DNA of 64,000 nt from Oceanospirillum linum (GCF_900182785.1 NZ_FXTS01000001.1:124001-188000); one strand, 5' to 3'; shown: positions 8,737 through 16,974, numbered from the stretch's first letter. Numbers and translations are program-made. Notes: generated from the letters alone by a model not told the origin.

Positions 8737-9273
8737 CTAAGCAATTTGAATCAAGGGTAACTCACCGTCAAAGTCGGGCAACAACCAAATCTGCTCAAAA
8801 GGATAATTCGTTTCATCAAAACTCATCGCCACATTCAGCAACTCTGAGCGCGTCCAGAGAGGGCTCACATTGCGAATGACCAGCCAAACCCGATCAGAGT
8901 CATAGTGCTTTTGTGCCTTACTGTGCAGAAGGCTTAGCAACGCCGTTTCTAAACGATCACAGGGGTTGACCGAGGCCAGCTCGGCCAGGTAATGCCAGAG
9001 AAGATCGGTATTATCCCTGTCTCGCACATGCTTAGCCTCTTCTGATGTAGCGTAAAGATGGGCGATTTCCAGGTCCAGCGGCTTACCCTGAAAATAACAG
9101 GAGATATCCGGCTTAGCAGGTTCGTTATGCCAGATATGACGCATAGGCTCATTAAAGTCCTGCTCATAGCGACGCATAAAAAGACGTGCTGCATCCCGCT
9201 CCAGCAAACGCTTTTCGAGGTCTGAGTGACTGACCGGAGAACCGGTTTGGGTATGACGTGGATCTGATGTCAT
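8737..9273 (-). CDS. Uncharacterised 178-residue protein
   Basis: I do not recognise this family. The protein is hydrophilic and has no signal peptide or membrane segment. A central stretch, KPDISCYFQGKPLDLEIAHLY (about residues 53-73), has the spacing of PD followed by DxE seen in restriction-like nuclease folds, but the usual lysine is absent, so this is only suggestive. The protein ends DFDGELPLIQIA. The start ATG at 9273 has an AGGAG-like site (TCTCCTAATG on the minus strand). It converges on umuC, and is the first of several unknown genes that form an accessory patch up to tRNA-Pro. Confidence 0.6.
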   Translation of the reverse strand: MTSDPRHTQTGSPVSHSDLEKRLLERDAARLFMRRYEQDFNEPMRHIWHNEPAKPDISCYFQGKPLDLEIAHLYATSEEAKHVRDRDNTDLLWHYLAELASVNPCDRLETALLSLLHSKAQKHYDSDRVWLVIRNVSPLWTRSELLNVAMSFDETNYPFEQIWLLPDFDGELPLIQIA

Positions 9274-9493
9274 TAGGAGAAAGCCGAATAATAATTTTTG
9301 GATGATGTTTGAATATACTCAGCAATTTTTTTACAGGCAATCAAAAGAGCAACGCCAGTATGCTCTCTGTTTTCATTGTCTCTTCTTGTTCTCCATTATG
9401 GCCAACCAACAGAACACTGATGACATAAAAAACCATCAATATACAGATTCGTATACCCGTTGTGCAGATCTGCATAACGGAGCAGACAATAAA

Positions 9494-9691
9494 TCAAATA
9501 CGTTCGTCGATGGCGGCTTGCTTCAGAATGGCATTGGCAGTATTGCGGGAAACGATAGTAAATGCGACAGGGAACTTACGATTATTCAGCGGGCTGCACC
9601 AAATTTCATGGCTGCCTTTTGCCTGGCGAACAAAATAACATCCGTGTGCTTTTAGTATTTTGACCAAATCCGGATAAAGCGATGATCCCAT
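9494..9691 (-). CDS. hicA: HicA-family mRNA interferase toxin
   Basis: A 65-residue HicA (YcfA-like) protein with a dsRNA-binding-like fold. The active-site histidine is in QAKGSHEIW, and the C-terminal NTANAILKQAAI matches the family pattern. Family members cleave mRNA and are held in check by a HicB-type partner. The gene lies three bases downstream of the DUF1902 gene on the same strand, so the order is antitoxin then toxin. A longer plus-strand reading frame over this gene is antisense noise. Confidence 0.85.
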   Translation of the reverse strand: MGSSLYPDLVKILKAHGCYFVRQAKGSHEIWCSPLNNRKFPVAFTIVSRNTANAILKQAAIDERI

Positions 9692-9694
9692 TGA

Positions 9695-10348
9695 TTAGTT
9701 TGCCTTAAGCTGCCCTGCAGACTGAGCCATTTCAAACCGGAGCCGAACGGAATCAGGGTCTATCTCTAACTCGTTAACCTCGATCATATCCGGCACAAGC
9801 TCCCAGACCAGCTCGGTCAGCTCTTCAAAGGTTTTCGCCTCGGTGACCAGGCTCAGCGCATCACACTCAGCGGTGTACATACCGTCGCCAAAGCTGATCT
9901 CTACAGGGATAGCTGGGTTATGACGATCCAGCCGGTTTTTAACAGACGCTAACATATCTTCAACCCTCCGACCAAAATACTGATCGACTTGCGGCATAAT
10001 TCTGCAATACCAGCGCAAAAGACTACTCACCCGGAAGCTGGACTCTCGCAGCTCCCGGTCATCAACATCTATGAGATCACTCAAAGAGTGCAGTAGATTG
10101 CCTGCGGCATGAAACTGAATGGCTGGGCCTATCTCGCTATCCCCAAGCAGCACACTGTTTTTATCTGCCGTATCGGCAAAAAAACTCAGCCCTGTTTCGA
10201 TAAAGTCATGCCCCAAAAGGCGAGCTTTTTCAGTAAAGCAATCCGTAATGGCTGCAAAAAGGTCTGATTTTGAGACGAAAACATCCCCTTCACGTAACGC
10301 AAAGCGGATATTCAGTTGACCAAATTGAGCAACGTAGACAGTTTTCAT
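9695..10348 (-). CDS. Large HicB-like antitoxin with C-terminal DUF1902 domain
   Basis: A 217-residue protein encoded directly before hicA. Residues about 145-195 (VEISFGDGMYTAECDALSL, then TFEELTELVWELVPDMIEVN) form a HicB-like DUF1902 domain, expected to bind and inhibit HicA. Ordinary DUF1902 or HicB partners are roughly 70-140 residues. Here some 135 N-terminal residues of unknown fold are added; they begin IRFALREGDVFVSKSDLFAAI, which faintly recalls BRO-N/antirepressor N-termini. No ribbon-helix-helix tail is visible. The toxin-antitoxin pairing is well supported by position; the N-terminal role is unknown. Confidence 0.75.
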   Translation of the reverse strand: MKTVYVAQFGQLNIRFALREGDVFVSKSDLFAAITDCFTEKARLLGHDFIETGLSFFADTADKNSVLLGDSEIGPAIQFHAAGNLLHSLSDLIDVDDRELRESSFRVSSLLRWYCRIMPQVDQYFGRRVEDMLASVKNRLDRHNPAIPVEISFGDGMYTAECDALSLVTEAKTFEELTELVWELVPDMIEVNELEIDPDSVRLRFEMAQSAGQLKAN

Positions 10349-10458
10349 GGGGTAAGTTTAGCTGATCTCTTAGCGACTGGTAAATGGCTTCAGCAATATC
10401 AAGCGGCTACAAGGAAAGCTACCGACGTACGAAGGATGGTGGACAGTTTCCAAAAAAA

Positions 10459-11370
10459 TTAATACTTCGCATGATAAATACGCTCAATTTCCTGAACCCA
10501 TGAGCCATAACGATCAAGTGAGGAATAAGTGGGGTTATCTCTCACAATACGATAAGCAAAAATGATGGCCACCCTATCCCAATGTTTTTCAGGAATATCG
10601 GCAACAAAGTCGAAATAAAACTTTACCAGCTGATTGTTTGTTGCATCTGGCGTTGCAAGCGCTATCACCGCCATATAAAAGGCAAGTTCTCTATCCGTAT
10701 CACTCGTAGCGTTATCCATTAAATACTGATACCGCTCCTTAAACACAGATATCTCCCCGGTCAAAATCGAGGTTTGTAAGCCACAAACAGCATTTAACAC
10801 GCCCTCTTGTTTTGCACTTTTCACCTTGTAAGACTGAAGCTCCTCAACAGCTTGGTTCCGCTCTTTTTCTGTTGAGCTTAATGATTGTTGCACCTTTCTT
10901 ATTTTTTCATTCAGTTCGTCTGCCTGGCGATCAGATTCCGCTTTTGCAGCGTTTTGAGCAGCGAAAAAATCATTGAACCTTTCTATGGATCGGTTCATTT
11001 CATCAGCATATGCCTGACTTTGCTCAAGAGTCAGGCGCCGATGTTTATTATAGTTATCTCTTCGATCTTCAGCCCAAGCCTTCAGTCGTGCAGAAAGCAC
11101 AAACAACGCCGATTCGGCAGCTGGTTTCGCTGCCAGAAAAATTATAGTAGTTAAAACAGGTACAATTAACGTACACCAATCGAAACTCCCATTCGATGAC
11201 AGCATTGATTCGACGGCAGTAATTCTGTCCGCGACTTTGTCTTCTGAAAAAAGCAGGGTGAGAACAGCCTTCCAGTTATAAACACACCACGCGAGGATAA
11301 AGGTGCTGTAGATAGGGCTTGAGACGCGGCTATAAAGTACCGCTTTGAGCGAGTTGGTCAGCTCTTTCAC
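10459..11370 (-). CDS. Uncharacterised membrane protein with coiled coil
   Basis: A 303-residue protein of unknown function. The N-terminus (LKAVLYSRVSSPIYSTFILAW) leads into a first hydrophobic segment near residues 20-42, and a second lies near residues 68-92. A long charged coiled coil follows, about residues 105-190, then a helical C-terminal domain of about 110 residues. This layout suggests an inner-membrane protein with a large cytoplasmic part. The gene is more A+T rich than its neighbours and lies between the HicA locus and tRNA-Pro, which is consistent with acquisition by transfer. Confidence 0.65.
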   Translation of the reverse strand: MKELTNSLKAVLYSRVSSPIYSTFILAWCVYNWKAVLTLLFSEDKVADRITAVESMLSSNGSFDWCTLIVPVLTTIIFLAAKPAAESALFVLSARLKAWAEDRRDNYNKHRRLTLEQSQAYADEMNRSIERFNDFFAAQNAAKAESDRQADELNEKIRKVQQSLSSTEKERNQAVEELQSYKVKSAKQEGVLNAVCGLQTSILTGEISVFKERYQYLMDNATSDTDRELAFYMAVIALATPDATNNQLVKFYFDFVADIPEKHWDRVAIIFAYRIVRDNPTYSSLDRYGSWVQEIERIYHAKY

Positions 11371-11540
11371 TGGGAAATCCTTTTCAACTAACGCGAAAGA
11401 GAGAGCAGCTTGGCCGGATCATCCCTGATCGCATTCGATAAATCTTGAGTTTCTAATGCGATATTAGACCCAGTAGGAGAAGGATTGGCAAGCCTGCTGA
11501 ACAGCCTTAAATAGGAGATTTATATTGGCAAGCTACAGAC

Positions 11541-11577
11541 AAAAAAACAGCACCTTGTATAAGATGCTGTTTTTTTA
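11541..11577 (-). terminator. Rho-independent terminator after tRNA-Pro
   Basis: Stem AACAGCA / TGCTGTT with a run of Ts on the plus side and As on the minus side; on the minus strand it follows the tRNA-Pro 3' end by ten bases. Confidence 0.75.
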
Positions 11578-11586
11578 GGTATTTAT

Positions 11587-11663
11587 TGGTCGGGACGAGA
11601 GGATTCGAACCTCCGACCCCTACAACCCCATTGTAGTGCGCTACCAGGCTGCGCTACGTCCCG
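11587..11663 (-). tRNA. tRNA-Pro (anticodon GGG)
   Basis: A 77-nucleotide cloverleaf on the minus strand with encoded CCA. Acceptor arms CGGGACG / CGTCCCG, discriminator A, anticodon stem CTACA / TGTAG around the loop ATGGGGT, giving anticodon GGG. It follows ihfA, as in Pseudomonas. Confidence 0.96.
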
Positions 11664-11754
11664 AACCTGAGGGCTATTATACAAAGGAGGCACCGTTTTG
11701 CCAAATAAATTTTACTATACAATCAAGTAGTTAGCTTTTTAAAACCGGCAAACA

Positions 11755-11787
11755 CAAAAAACCCAAATCAATAAAATTGATTTGGGT
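11755..11787 (-). terminator. Rho-independent terminator after ihfA
   Basis: A perfect 11-bp stem ACCCAAATCAA (11761-11771) / TTGATTTGGGT (11777-11787) with loop TAAAA, followed on the minus strand by a U-rich run. It lies about 30 bases after the ihfA stop and ends the pheST-ihfA transcript. Confidence 0.85.
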
Positions 11788-11818
11788 CGTGGGGCTGGTT
11801 ATCTGGCGTTAACAGCAG

Positions 11819-12130
11819 CTACTGGCTCTGATATTCAGGATCATCAAAGCTTTCGACACGGGACTTCAGTTTCTGCCCTGGGCGAAACGTTACAACGCGA
11901 CGGGCTGAGATAGGAATCTCTTCCCCCGTCTTAGGATTTCGACCCGGACGTTCACGCTTATCTCTAAGATCAAAGTTACCAAAGCCAGAAAGCTTAACCT
12001 GCTCATTATCTTTCAGGCATTCACGAATCTCTTCAAAGAACAACTCAACCATGTCCTTTGCTTCACGCTTGGTAAGACCCAGTTCAAGATATAGCTTTTC
12101 TGCCATTTCCGCTTTAGTTAACGCAGACAT
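11819..12130 (-). CDS. ihfA: Integration host factor subunit alpha
   Basis: A 103-residue DNA-bending protein of the HU/IHF family (E. coli 99). The start MSALTKAEMAEKL and the beta-arm segment SGFGNFDLRDKRERPGRNPK, with the intercalating proline after RN, identify the alpha subunit. It pairs with IhfB to bend DNA at specific sites for recombination and transcription. It is five bases downstream of pheT, in the conserved pheST-ihfA operon. Confidence 0.96.
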   Translation of the reverse strand: MSALTKAEMAEKLYLELGLTKREAKDMVELFFEEIRECLKDNEQVKLSGFGNFDLRDKRERPGRNPKTGEEIPISARRVVTFRPGQKLKSRVESFDDPEYQSQ

Positions 12131-12135
12131 CTCTA

Positions 12136-14511
12136 TCAGCTCCTCAGGCTTGCACCAAACTGCTCCTGTACAACAGATACAATCTGATCAACAAGGCTAT
12201 TAATTTCCTCGTCATTTAGAGTGCGCGAAGCATGCTGCCACGTCAAGCCCAAAGCAACACTTTTTCGTTGTTCTTCAACACCTTTGCCCTGATAAACATC
12301 GAATAAACGCAGCTCTTTCAGCCATTCGCCAGCCTTCTCACGCATGGCAGCCATTAGATGTGCAACCGGCGTATTTTCATCAAGAATGAACGCCAGATCC
12401 CGGCGCACCTCAGGATATTTAGACAGTGAGTCAAACTTAGCGACATTACCGGTCTGAAGTGCCGACTGCTTAATTTCGAACACGTAAACACTGCCTTTCA
12501 GGCCTAACTCCTTCTGCACAGAAGGGTGCAGCGCACCAATGACACCAATCACTTGGTCTTCGCGCAAAATCTGAGCGGTCTGCCCCGGATGCAGCGCGGG
12601 ATGCTGTGCCGGCTCAAAACGAACTTCAGCCAGAATACCGCTATCATCCAGCAGCGCTTCCAGATCACCTTTCAGGTCAAAAAAGTCCATCGGTTTAGAG
12701 TCACCGGTCCAACCTTCCGGCTCACGGCTACCAGTGGCAATAACAGCAACCATAGGGTCCTGAACCATCGCCTCACCCTGCTGAATAAAACACTGTCCTG
12801 TTTCAAACAAGCGGATGCGGCCCTGCTGGCGATTCTGATTATACTGCACCGCTTTTGCCAGCCCGGCAATCAACGTCGTACGCATTACCGACAGGTCTGC
12901 AGAGATCGGGTTTGCCAGCGCAATCGGTGTGTTTTCCGGATCAAAGAGTTTGGACAAGCCAGGCTCAATAAAACTGAAGGCGATCGCCTCCTGATAACCA
13001 CGGGCTGCCAGCGACTGACGAATCATACGGATCGGTTTAATCGCTTCTGGCTGAGCTTCGATACCCAGAGCCATGGTCGGGCTCTTAACCGGCAGATTGT
13101 CATAGCCATATACCCGAGCCACTTCTTCGATCAGGTCAGCTTCGATACTGATGTCAAAGCGATAGCTCGGTACAGCTGCACGCCAATCGTTACCTTCTTT
13201 GGTCAGCTGAAGCCCCAGACGAGTCAGAATATCTTCAACTTTCTCAGCAGGCATATCCATAGCCAGCATCTGATTCAGACGACCAGCCCGCAATACCACA
13301 TCGTTACGAACCGGCAGCTTGCTCTCTTCAACCGCTTCAACCACAGGACCTGCTTCACCACCAACGATCTCAAGCAGCAACTGAGTTGCACGCTCCATCG
13401 CACGAGCCTGCAAGGTAAAATCGACACCACGCTCATAACGATGGGAGGAGTCAGTATGCAGACCATAAGAGCGGGCACGACCCGCAATAGAAATGGGCTC
13501 GAAGAATGCGCACTCCAGGAAAATATCTGAAGTGCTATCGGTGACTTTAGTCTGCTCGCCACCCATGATACCGGCCATTGCAACGGCTTTATCATGGTCG
13601 GCAATGACTAATGTGTCTGCATTAAGCTTTACCTCTGATCCATCCAGCAGTTGCAGGGCTTCATCCTGCTCAGCCAGACGAACTTTGATGCCACCGGACA
13701 GTTTCGCCAGATCAAAAGCATGCATCGGCTGGCCCAACTCCATCAGTACGAAGTTGGTAACATCAACCACAGGATCAATAGCACGCACACCGCTGCGGCG
13801 CAGTTTCTCGACCATCCACAGTGGCGTCGTAGCCGTCGGGTTAATGCCCTTGATGACACGTCCCAGATAGCGCGGACAGGCATCGCTGTTGATTAACTCA
13901 ACCGGGAAGGTTTCTGAAGCGGTTGCAGGTACTGCAGCAACTTCCGGAACGTTAACCGGAGTCTGAGTCAGCACACCCACTTCACGGGCCAGACCTGCAA
14001 GGCTCAGGCAGTCACTGCGGTTGGGCGTCAAATCCACTTCGATGATGGTGTCATCCAGGTTGAGGTATTCGCGCAGATCAGTACCCACAGGTGCATCAGC
14101 CGCCAGTTCCATGATGCCACCATGGTCATCGGAAATACCCAGCTCATCTTCCGCACACAGCATGCCAAAGGATTCAACCTGACGCAGCTTGGCTTTTTTG
14201 ATTTTAAAGTCGCCCGGCAGAACCGCGCCCACTTTAGCAAAACCTGTTTTCAGGCCAGCGCGGGCATTCGCCGCACCACACACAACCTGAAAAGTTTCGG
14301 TGCCATCAGATACTGAACAAACTTGAAGTTTGTCAGCATTAGGGTGTTGTTCGGCGCTGATAATCTCGCCAACAACAACACCAGAGAAATCTTTGGCGGC
14401 TTTTTCAACGCCATCAACTTCCAGACCGGACAGGGAAAGCAGACTTTCCAGCTCATCCGTTGTGATGGAAGGGTTCACCCATTCACGGAGCCACTGTTCA
14501 CTGAATTTCAT
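12136..14511 (-). CDS. pheT: Phenylalanine-tRNA ligase beta subunit
   Basis: A 791-residue subunit of the alpha2beta2 phenylalanyl-tRNA synthetase (E. coli 795). The N-terminal tRNA-binding domain (about residues 40-150) is followed by B3/B4 editing domains (DVTNFVLMELGQPMHAFD), the B5 domain and a C-terminal anticodon-binding domain (KSVALGLTWQHASRTLNDEE). The start MKFSEQWLREWV at 14511 fits the family and has AGGAAAG upstream; an in-frame ATG at 14550 would add 13 non-conserved residues. It lies between pheS and ihfA. Confidence 0.95.
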   Translation of the reverse strand: MKFSEQWLREWVNPSITTDELESLLSLSGLEVDGVEKAAKDFSGVVVGEIISAEQHPNADKLQVCSVSDGTETFQVVCGAANARAGLKTGFAKVGAVLPGDFKIKKAKLRQVESFGMLCAEDELGISDDHGGIMELAADAPVGTDLREYLNLDDTIIEVDLTPNRSDCLSLAGLAREVGVLTQTPVNVPEVAAVPATASETFPVELINSDACPRYLGRVIKGINPTATTPLWMVEKLRRSGVRAIDPVVDVTNFVLMELGQPMHAFDLAKLSGGIKVRLAEQDEALQLLDGSEVKLNADTLVIADHDKAVAMAGIMGGEQTKVTDSTSDIFLECAFFEPISIAGRARSYGLHTDSSHRYERGVDFTLQARAMERATQLLLEIVGGEAGPVVEAVEESKLPVRNDVVLRAGRLNQMLAMDMPAEKVEDILTRLGLQLTKEGNDWRAAVPSYRFDISIEADLIEEVARVYGYDNLPVKSPTMALGIEAQPEAIKPIRMIRQSLAARGYQEAIAFSFIEPGLSKLFDPENTPIALANPISADLSVMRTTLIAGLAKAVQYNQNRQQGRIRLFETGQCFIQQGEAMVQDPMVAVIATGSREPEGWTGDSKPMDFFDLKGDLEALLDDSGILAEVRFEPAQHPALHPGQTAQILREDQVIGVIGALHPSVQKELGLKGSVYVFEIKQSALQTGNVAKFDSLSKYPEVRRDLAFILDENTPVAHLMAAMREKAGEWLKELRLFDVYQGKGVEEQRKSVALGLTWQHASRTLNDEEINSLVDQIVSVVQEQFGASLRS

Positions 14512-14617
14512 TGTTCTTTCCTGAATCTTGTTTCTTGCAACTACTGCCACAGCTGAGATCAGCTGTCAGACAGCGAACCGTTCTTTTTAAAGCCCGCCCT
14601 GTTAGGGCAGCGGCGTC

Positions 14618-15601
14618 TTAACGCAGCTGACTCAGGAAACGCAGGTCGTTATCAAAGAACAGACGCAGATCATTTACGCCATAACGCAGCATGGCCAGAC
14701 GCTCAACACCCATACCGAAGGCAAAACCTGTGTACTCTTCCGGATCAATACCTGAGTACTCAAACACTTTCGGGTGCACCATACCGCAACCCAGAACCTC
14801 CAGCCATTTACCGTCGCCCCGGTCGATATCCACTTCGATGGATGGCTCAGTGAATGGGAAATAAGAAGGACGGAAACGCACTTTCACATCATCTTCAAAG
14901 AAGGCTTTCAGAAACTGCTCCAGAATGCCTTTCAGATCAGCAAAACTAATATCTTTATCGACCAGAAGGCCCTCAACCTGATGAAACATCGGGGAGTGCG
15001 TCTGATCCGAATCACAACGATAAACACGGCCAGGACAGATAATGCGAATCGGTGGCTTATCCGTTTCCATAGTGCGCACCTGAACCGGAGAGGTGTGGGT
15101 ACGCAGAACAGTGTTCGCATTGAAATAGAAGGTATCGTGCATCGCACGCGCAGGGTGATGCGCCGGAATGTTCAGAGCTTCAAAGTTATGATAATCGTCT
15201 TCAATCTCAGGGCCTTCGGCCACACTGAAACCGATAGAACCAAAGAAGTCTTCAATACGCTGGATGGTTTTAGTCACAGGGTGCAGACCACCAACTGACT
15301 GACCACGACCGGGCAAGGTAACATCCAGGGTTTCTGCCGCCAATTTAGCTTGCAGCTGTGCTGTTTCAATATCTGCTTTACGGGCGTTCAGGTCCTGCAG
15401 CAAAGCATCTTTTGCTTTGTTGATCTCATCACCGGCTTTAGGACGCTCTTCCGGTGAAAGCTTACCCAGACCTTTCAGCAGCTGGGTCACTTCACCTTTT
15501 TTACCTAAATATTGAACTCGGATCTGATCCAGTGCCTGTGCATCACTCGCTTCAGCGATGGCAGAACGGGCCTGATCTACTAGGGTTGCAAGATTTTCCA
15601 T
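14618..15601 (-). CDS. pheS: Phenylalanine-tRNA ligase alpha subunit
   Basis: The catalytic subunit, 327 residues as in E. coli. An N-terminal coiled coil is followed by class II synthetase motifs: motif 2 around RIICPGRVYRCD, FHQVEGLLVD, and motif 3 GFAFGMGVERLAMLRYG. The start ATG at 15601 has GGAG 11 bases upstream. A strong terminator hairpin ends 20 bases before this start and is preceded by a short leader reading frame, so attenuation control is likely. Confidence 0.96.
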   Translation of the reverse strand: MENLATLVDQARSAIAEASDAQALDQIRVQYLGKKGEVTQLLKGLGKLSPEERPKAGDEINKAKDALLQDLNARKADIETAQLQAKLAAETLDVTLPGRGQSVGGLHPVTKTIQRIEDFFGSIGFSVAEGPEIEDDYHNFEALNIPAHHPARAMHDTFYFNANTVLRTHTSPVQVRTMETDKPPIRIICPGRVYRCDSDQTHSPMFHQVEGLLVDKDISFADLKGILEQFLKAFFEDDVKVRFRPSYFPFTEPSIEVDIDRGDGKWLEVLGCGMVHPKVFEYSGIDPEEYTGFAFGMGVERLAMLRYGVNDLRLFFDNDLRFLSQLR

Positions 15602-15619
15602 CGTCTGTGGGCTCCAAAT

Positions 15620-15655
15620 AAAAATAGGGGAAGACGTTAGCGCCTTCCCCTATTT
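15620..15655 (-). terminator. Attenuator-type terminator between rplT and pheS
   Basis: A perfect 12-bp stem on the minus strand (15655-15644 with 15633-15622, loop of 10) is followed by UUUUUAUUU. It lies 20 bases before the pheS start, and the leader ORF stop codon overlaps its base. In E. coli the same place holds the pheM-controlled attenuator. Confidence 0.8.
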
Positions 15656-15686
15656 AAGACTCATGCATAAGCACAGTCATCATCAT
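15654..15686 (-). CDS. Putative 10-residue leader peptide upstream of pheS
   Basis: A short frame encodes MMMTVLMHES. It has a strong ribosome site, AGGAGG (15691-15696), four bases before the first of three consecutive ATGs. The stop codon overlaps the base of the terminator stem before pheS, the geometry of an attenuation leader. It has the position of enterobacterial pheM but contains no Phe codons and four Met codons. Translation is an inference; the reading frame and its ribosome site are seen directly. Confidence 0.5.
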   Translation of the reverse strand: MMMTVLMHES

Positions 15687-15723
15687 TAACCCTCCTGCGC
15701 CTTAGCACATTCGGGAAACGATC

Positions 15724-16080
15724 TTAAGCTAGCGCTGCTTTCGCTTTCTCAACGATGGCAGCGAATACCGCTTTCTCGTGAACAGCCAGATCAGCCAGCA
15801 CTTTACGGTCGATCTCAACATTGGCTTTTTTCAGGCCAGCGATGAAACGGCTGTAAGATAAACCATTGATACGCGCACCAGCATTGATACGTGCGATCCA
15901 CAGAGCGCGGAACTGACGTTTACGCTGACGACGGTCACGGTAAGCATACTGACCTGCTTTGATAACCGCTTGCTTAGCTACGCGGAATACACGGCTACGA
16001 GCACCGTAGTAACCTTTAGCTTGCTTAAGAACTTTCTTATGACGACGACGCGCCACTACACCACGTTTTACGCGAGGCAT
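15724..16080 (-). CDS. rplT: 50S ribosomal protein L20
   Basis: A 118-residue ribosomal protein (E. coli 118). The basic N-terminus MPRVKRGVVARRRHKKVL and the conserved YAYRDRRQRKRQFRALWI segment are diagnostic. It binds 23S rRNA early in 50S assembly and in enterobacteria represses translation of rpmI-rplT. It lies 29 bases after rpmI. Confidence 0.97.
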   Translation of the reverse strand: MPRVKRGVVARRRHKKVLKQAKGYYGARSRVFRVAKQAVIKAGQYAYRDRRQRKRQFRALWIARINAGARINGLSYSRFIAGLKKANVEIDRKVLADLAVHEKAVFAAIVEKAKAALA

Positions 16081-16109
16081 AACACTCTCCTGACTTTAGA
16101 ATTCAAAAA

Positions 16110-16304
16110 TTACAGATTTGGCAGCATGCGTTTTACTAACGCCTGATCCGCAGCATGCAGCTGCTTCATTGGGCGAAGCTGACGCTTACGCTTAGTCGAT
16201 TTTTTGGTCAGGATGTGGCTACGGAAAGACTGCTTGTGCTTGATTCCGTTACCAGTCTTGCGAAAACGCTTTGCAGCGCCGCTGTTTGATTTGATTTTAG
16301 GCAT
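16110..16304 (-). CDS. rpmI: 50S ribosomal protein L35
   Basis: A 64-residue basic ribosomal protein. MPKIKSNSGAAKRF, the central KHKQSFRSHILTKK and the terminal VKRMLPN match L35. The ATG at 16304 is used because L35 begins MPK; the in-frame start at 16313 would add three residues. It lies downstream of infC in the thrS-infC-rpmI-rplT operon. Confidence 0.96.
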   Translation of the reverse strand: MPKIKSNSGAAKRFRKTGNGIKHKQSFRSHILTKKSTKRKRQLRPMKQLHAADQALVKRMLPNL

Positions 16305-16349
16305 TGTAAACAATACTCCGCATTCAAGTTTTTTTATCTGATAAACAAC

Positions 16350-16393
16350 ACTAAGCCGCCAAGCCTGATAGCAAAGCTATCAAGCGAAGCGGT
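16350..16393 (-). other. Stem-loop between infC and rpmI
   Basis: TGATAGC (16366-16372) and GCTATCA (16376-16382) form a perfect stem with an AAA loop, and flanking CCGC / GCGG extend it. It lies in the leader of rpmI, where E. coli has the L20-binding translational operator. No U tract follows directly. The regulatory role is inference. Confidence 0.35.
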
Positions 16394-16411
16394 TTAAATA
16401 TCGAACCAGGA

Positions 16412-16951
16412 TTACTTTTTCTTCTTCGGCGACAGCAGCATCACCATTTGACGGCCTTCCAGTCTCGGACGAGACTCAACGACAATCATATCCCCCAGGT
16501 CTTCTTCGATGCGTTTCATCAATTTCATACCCAGTTCTTGGTGAGCCATCTCACGACCGCGGAAACGCAGTGTGATCTTCGCTCTGTCACCATCTTCCAG
16601 GAAACGTATCAGGTTGCGCAGTTTTACCTGATAATCCCCATCTTCCGTTCCAGGACGGAACTTAACTTCCTTGACTTTAGTCTGAGTCTGGTTTTTCTTC
16701 TGAGCTGCTTTTTGCTTTTTCAGCTCATACTGATAACGACCGTAGTCCATAATTTTACATACGATCGGCTCAGATTTAGCGATTTGAACCAAGTCCAGAC
16801 CGGCCTCTGCTGCTTTTGCCAACGCTTCAGCAAGTGGTACAACGCCCACCTGTTCACCATCAGCATCAATTAAGCGCAGTTCCTTAGCACGAATGTTCTC
16901 ATTAATTGGCGCAACTTCAACGTTGCGACCTCTTGGGTTATTCCGCTTAAT
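16412..16951 (-). CDS. infC: Translation initiation factor IF-3 (AUU start)
   Basis: IF-3 keeps ribosomal subunits apart and checks start-codon pairing. The full-length frame of 179 residues (E. coli 180) begins at an ATT codon at 16951: decoded (M)KRNNPRGRNVEVAPINENI. GGAG at 16964-16961 lies eight bases upstream. No ATG exists in the conserved N-terminal region. Motifs include CKIMDYGRYQYE, EVKFRPGTEDGDYQVKL and ITLRFRGREMAHQ. The rare start is the known basis of IF-3 autoregulation. It starts 23 bases after thrS. Confidence 0.93.
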   Translation of the reverse strand: MKRNNPRGRNVEVAPINENIRAKELRLIDADGEQVGVVPLAEALAKAAEAGLDLVQIAKSEPIVCKIMDYGRYQYELKKQKAAQKKNQTQTKVKEVKFRPGTEDGDYQVKLRNLIRFLEDGDRAKITLRFRGREMAHQELGMKLMKRIEEDLGDMIVVESRPRLEGRQMVMLLSPKKKK

Positions 16952-16974
16952 AGCTAAATCTCCAATAATTCTTT

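Noticed and set aside
9302..9655. A 117-residue plus-strand frame over hicA
   Set aside because: It is antisense to a recognisable HicA protein and shows no family features.
12526..13530. A 334-residue plus-strand frame opposite pheT
   Set aside because: It lies wholly inside pheT on the other strand; its composition is typical of antisense noise.
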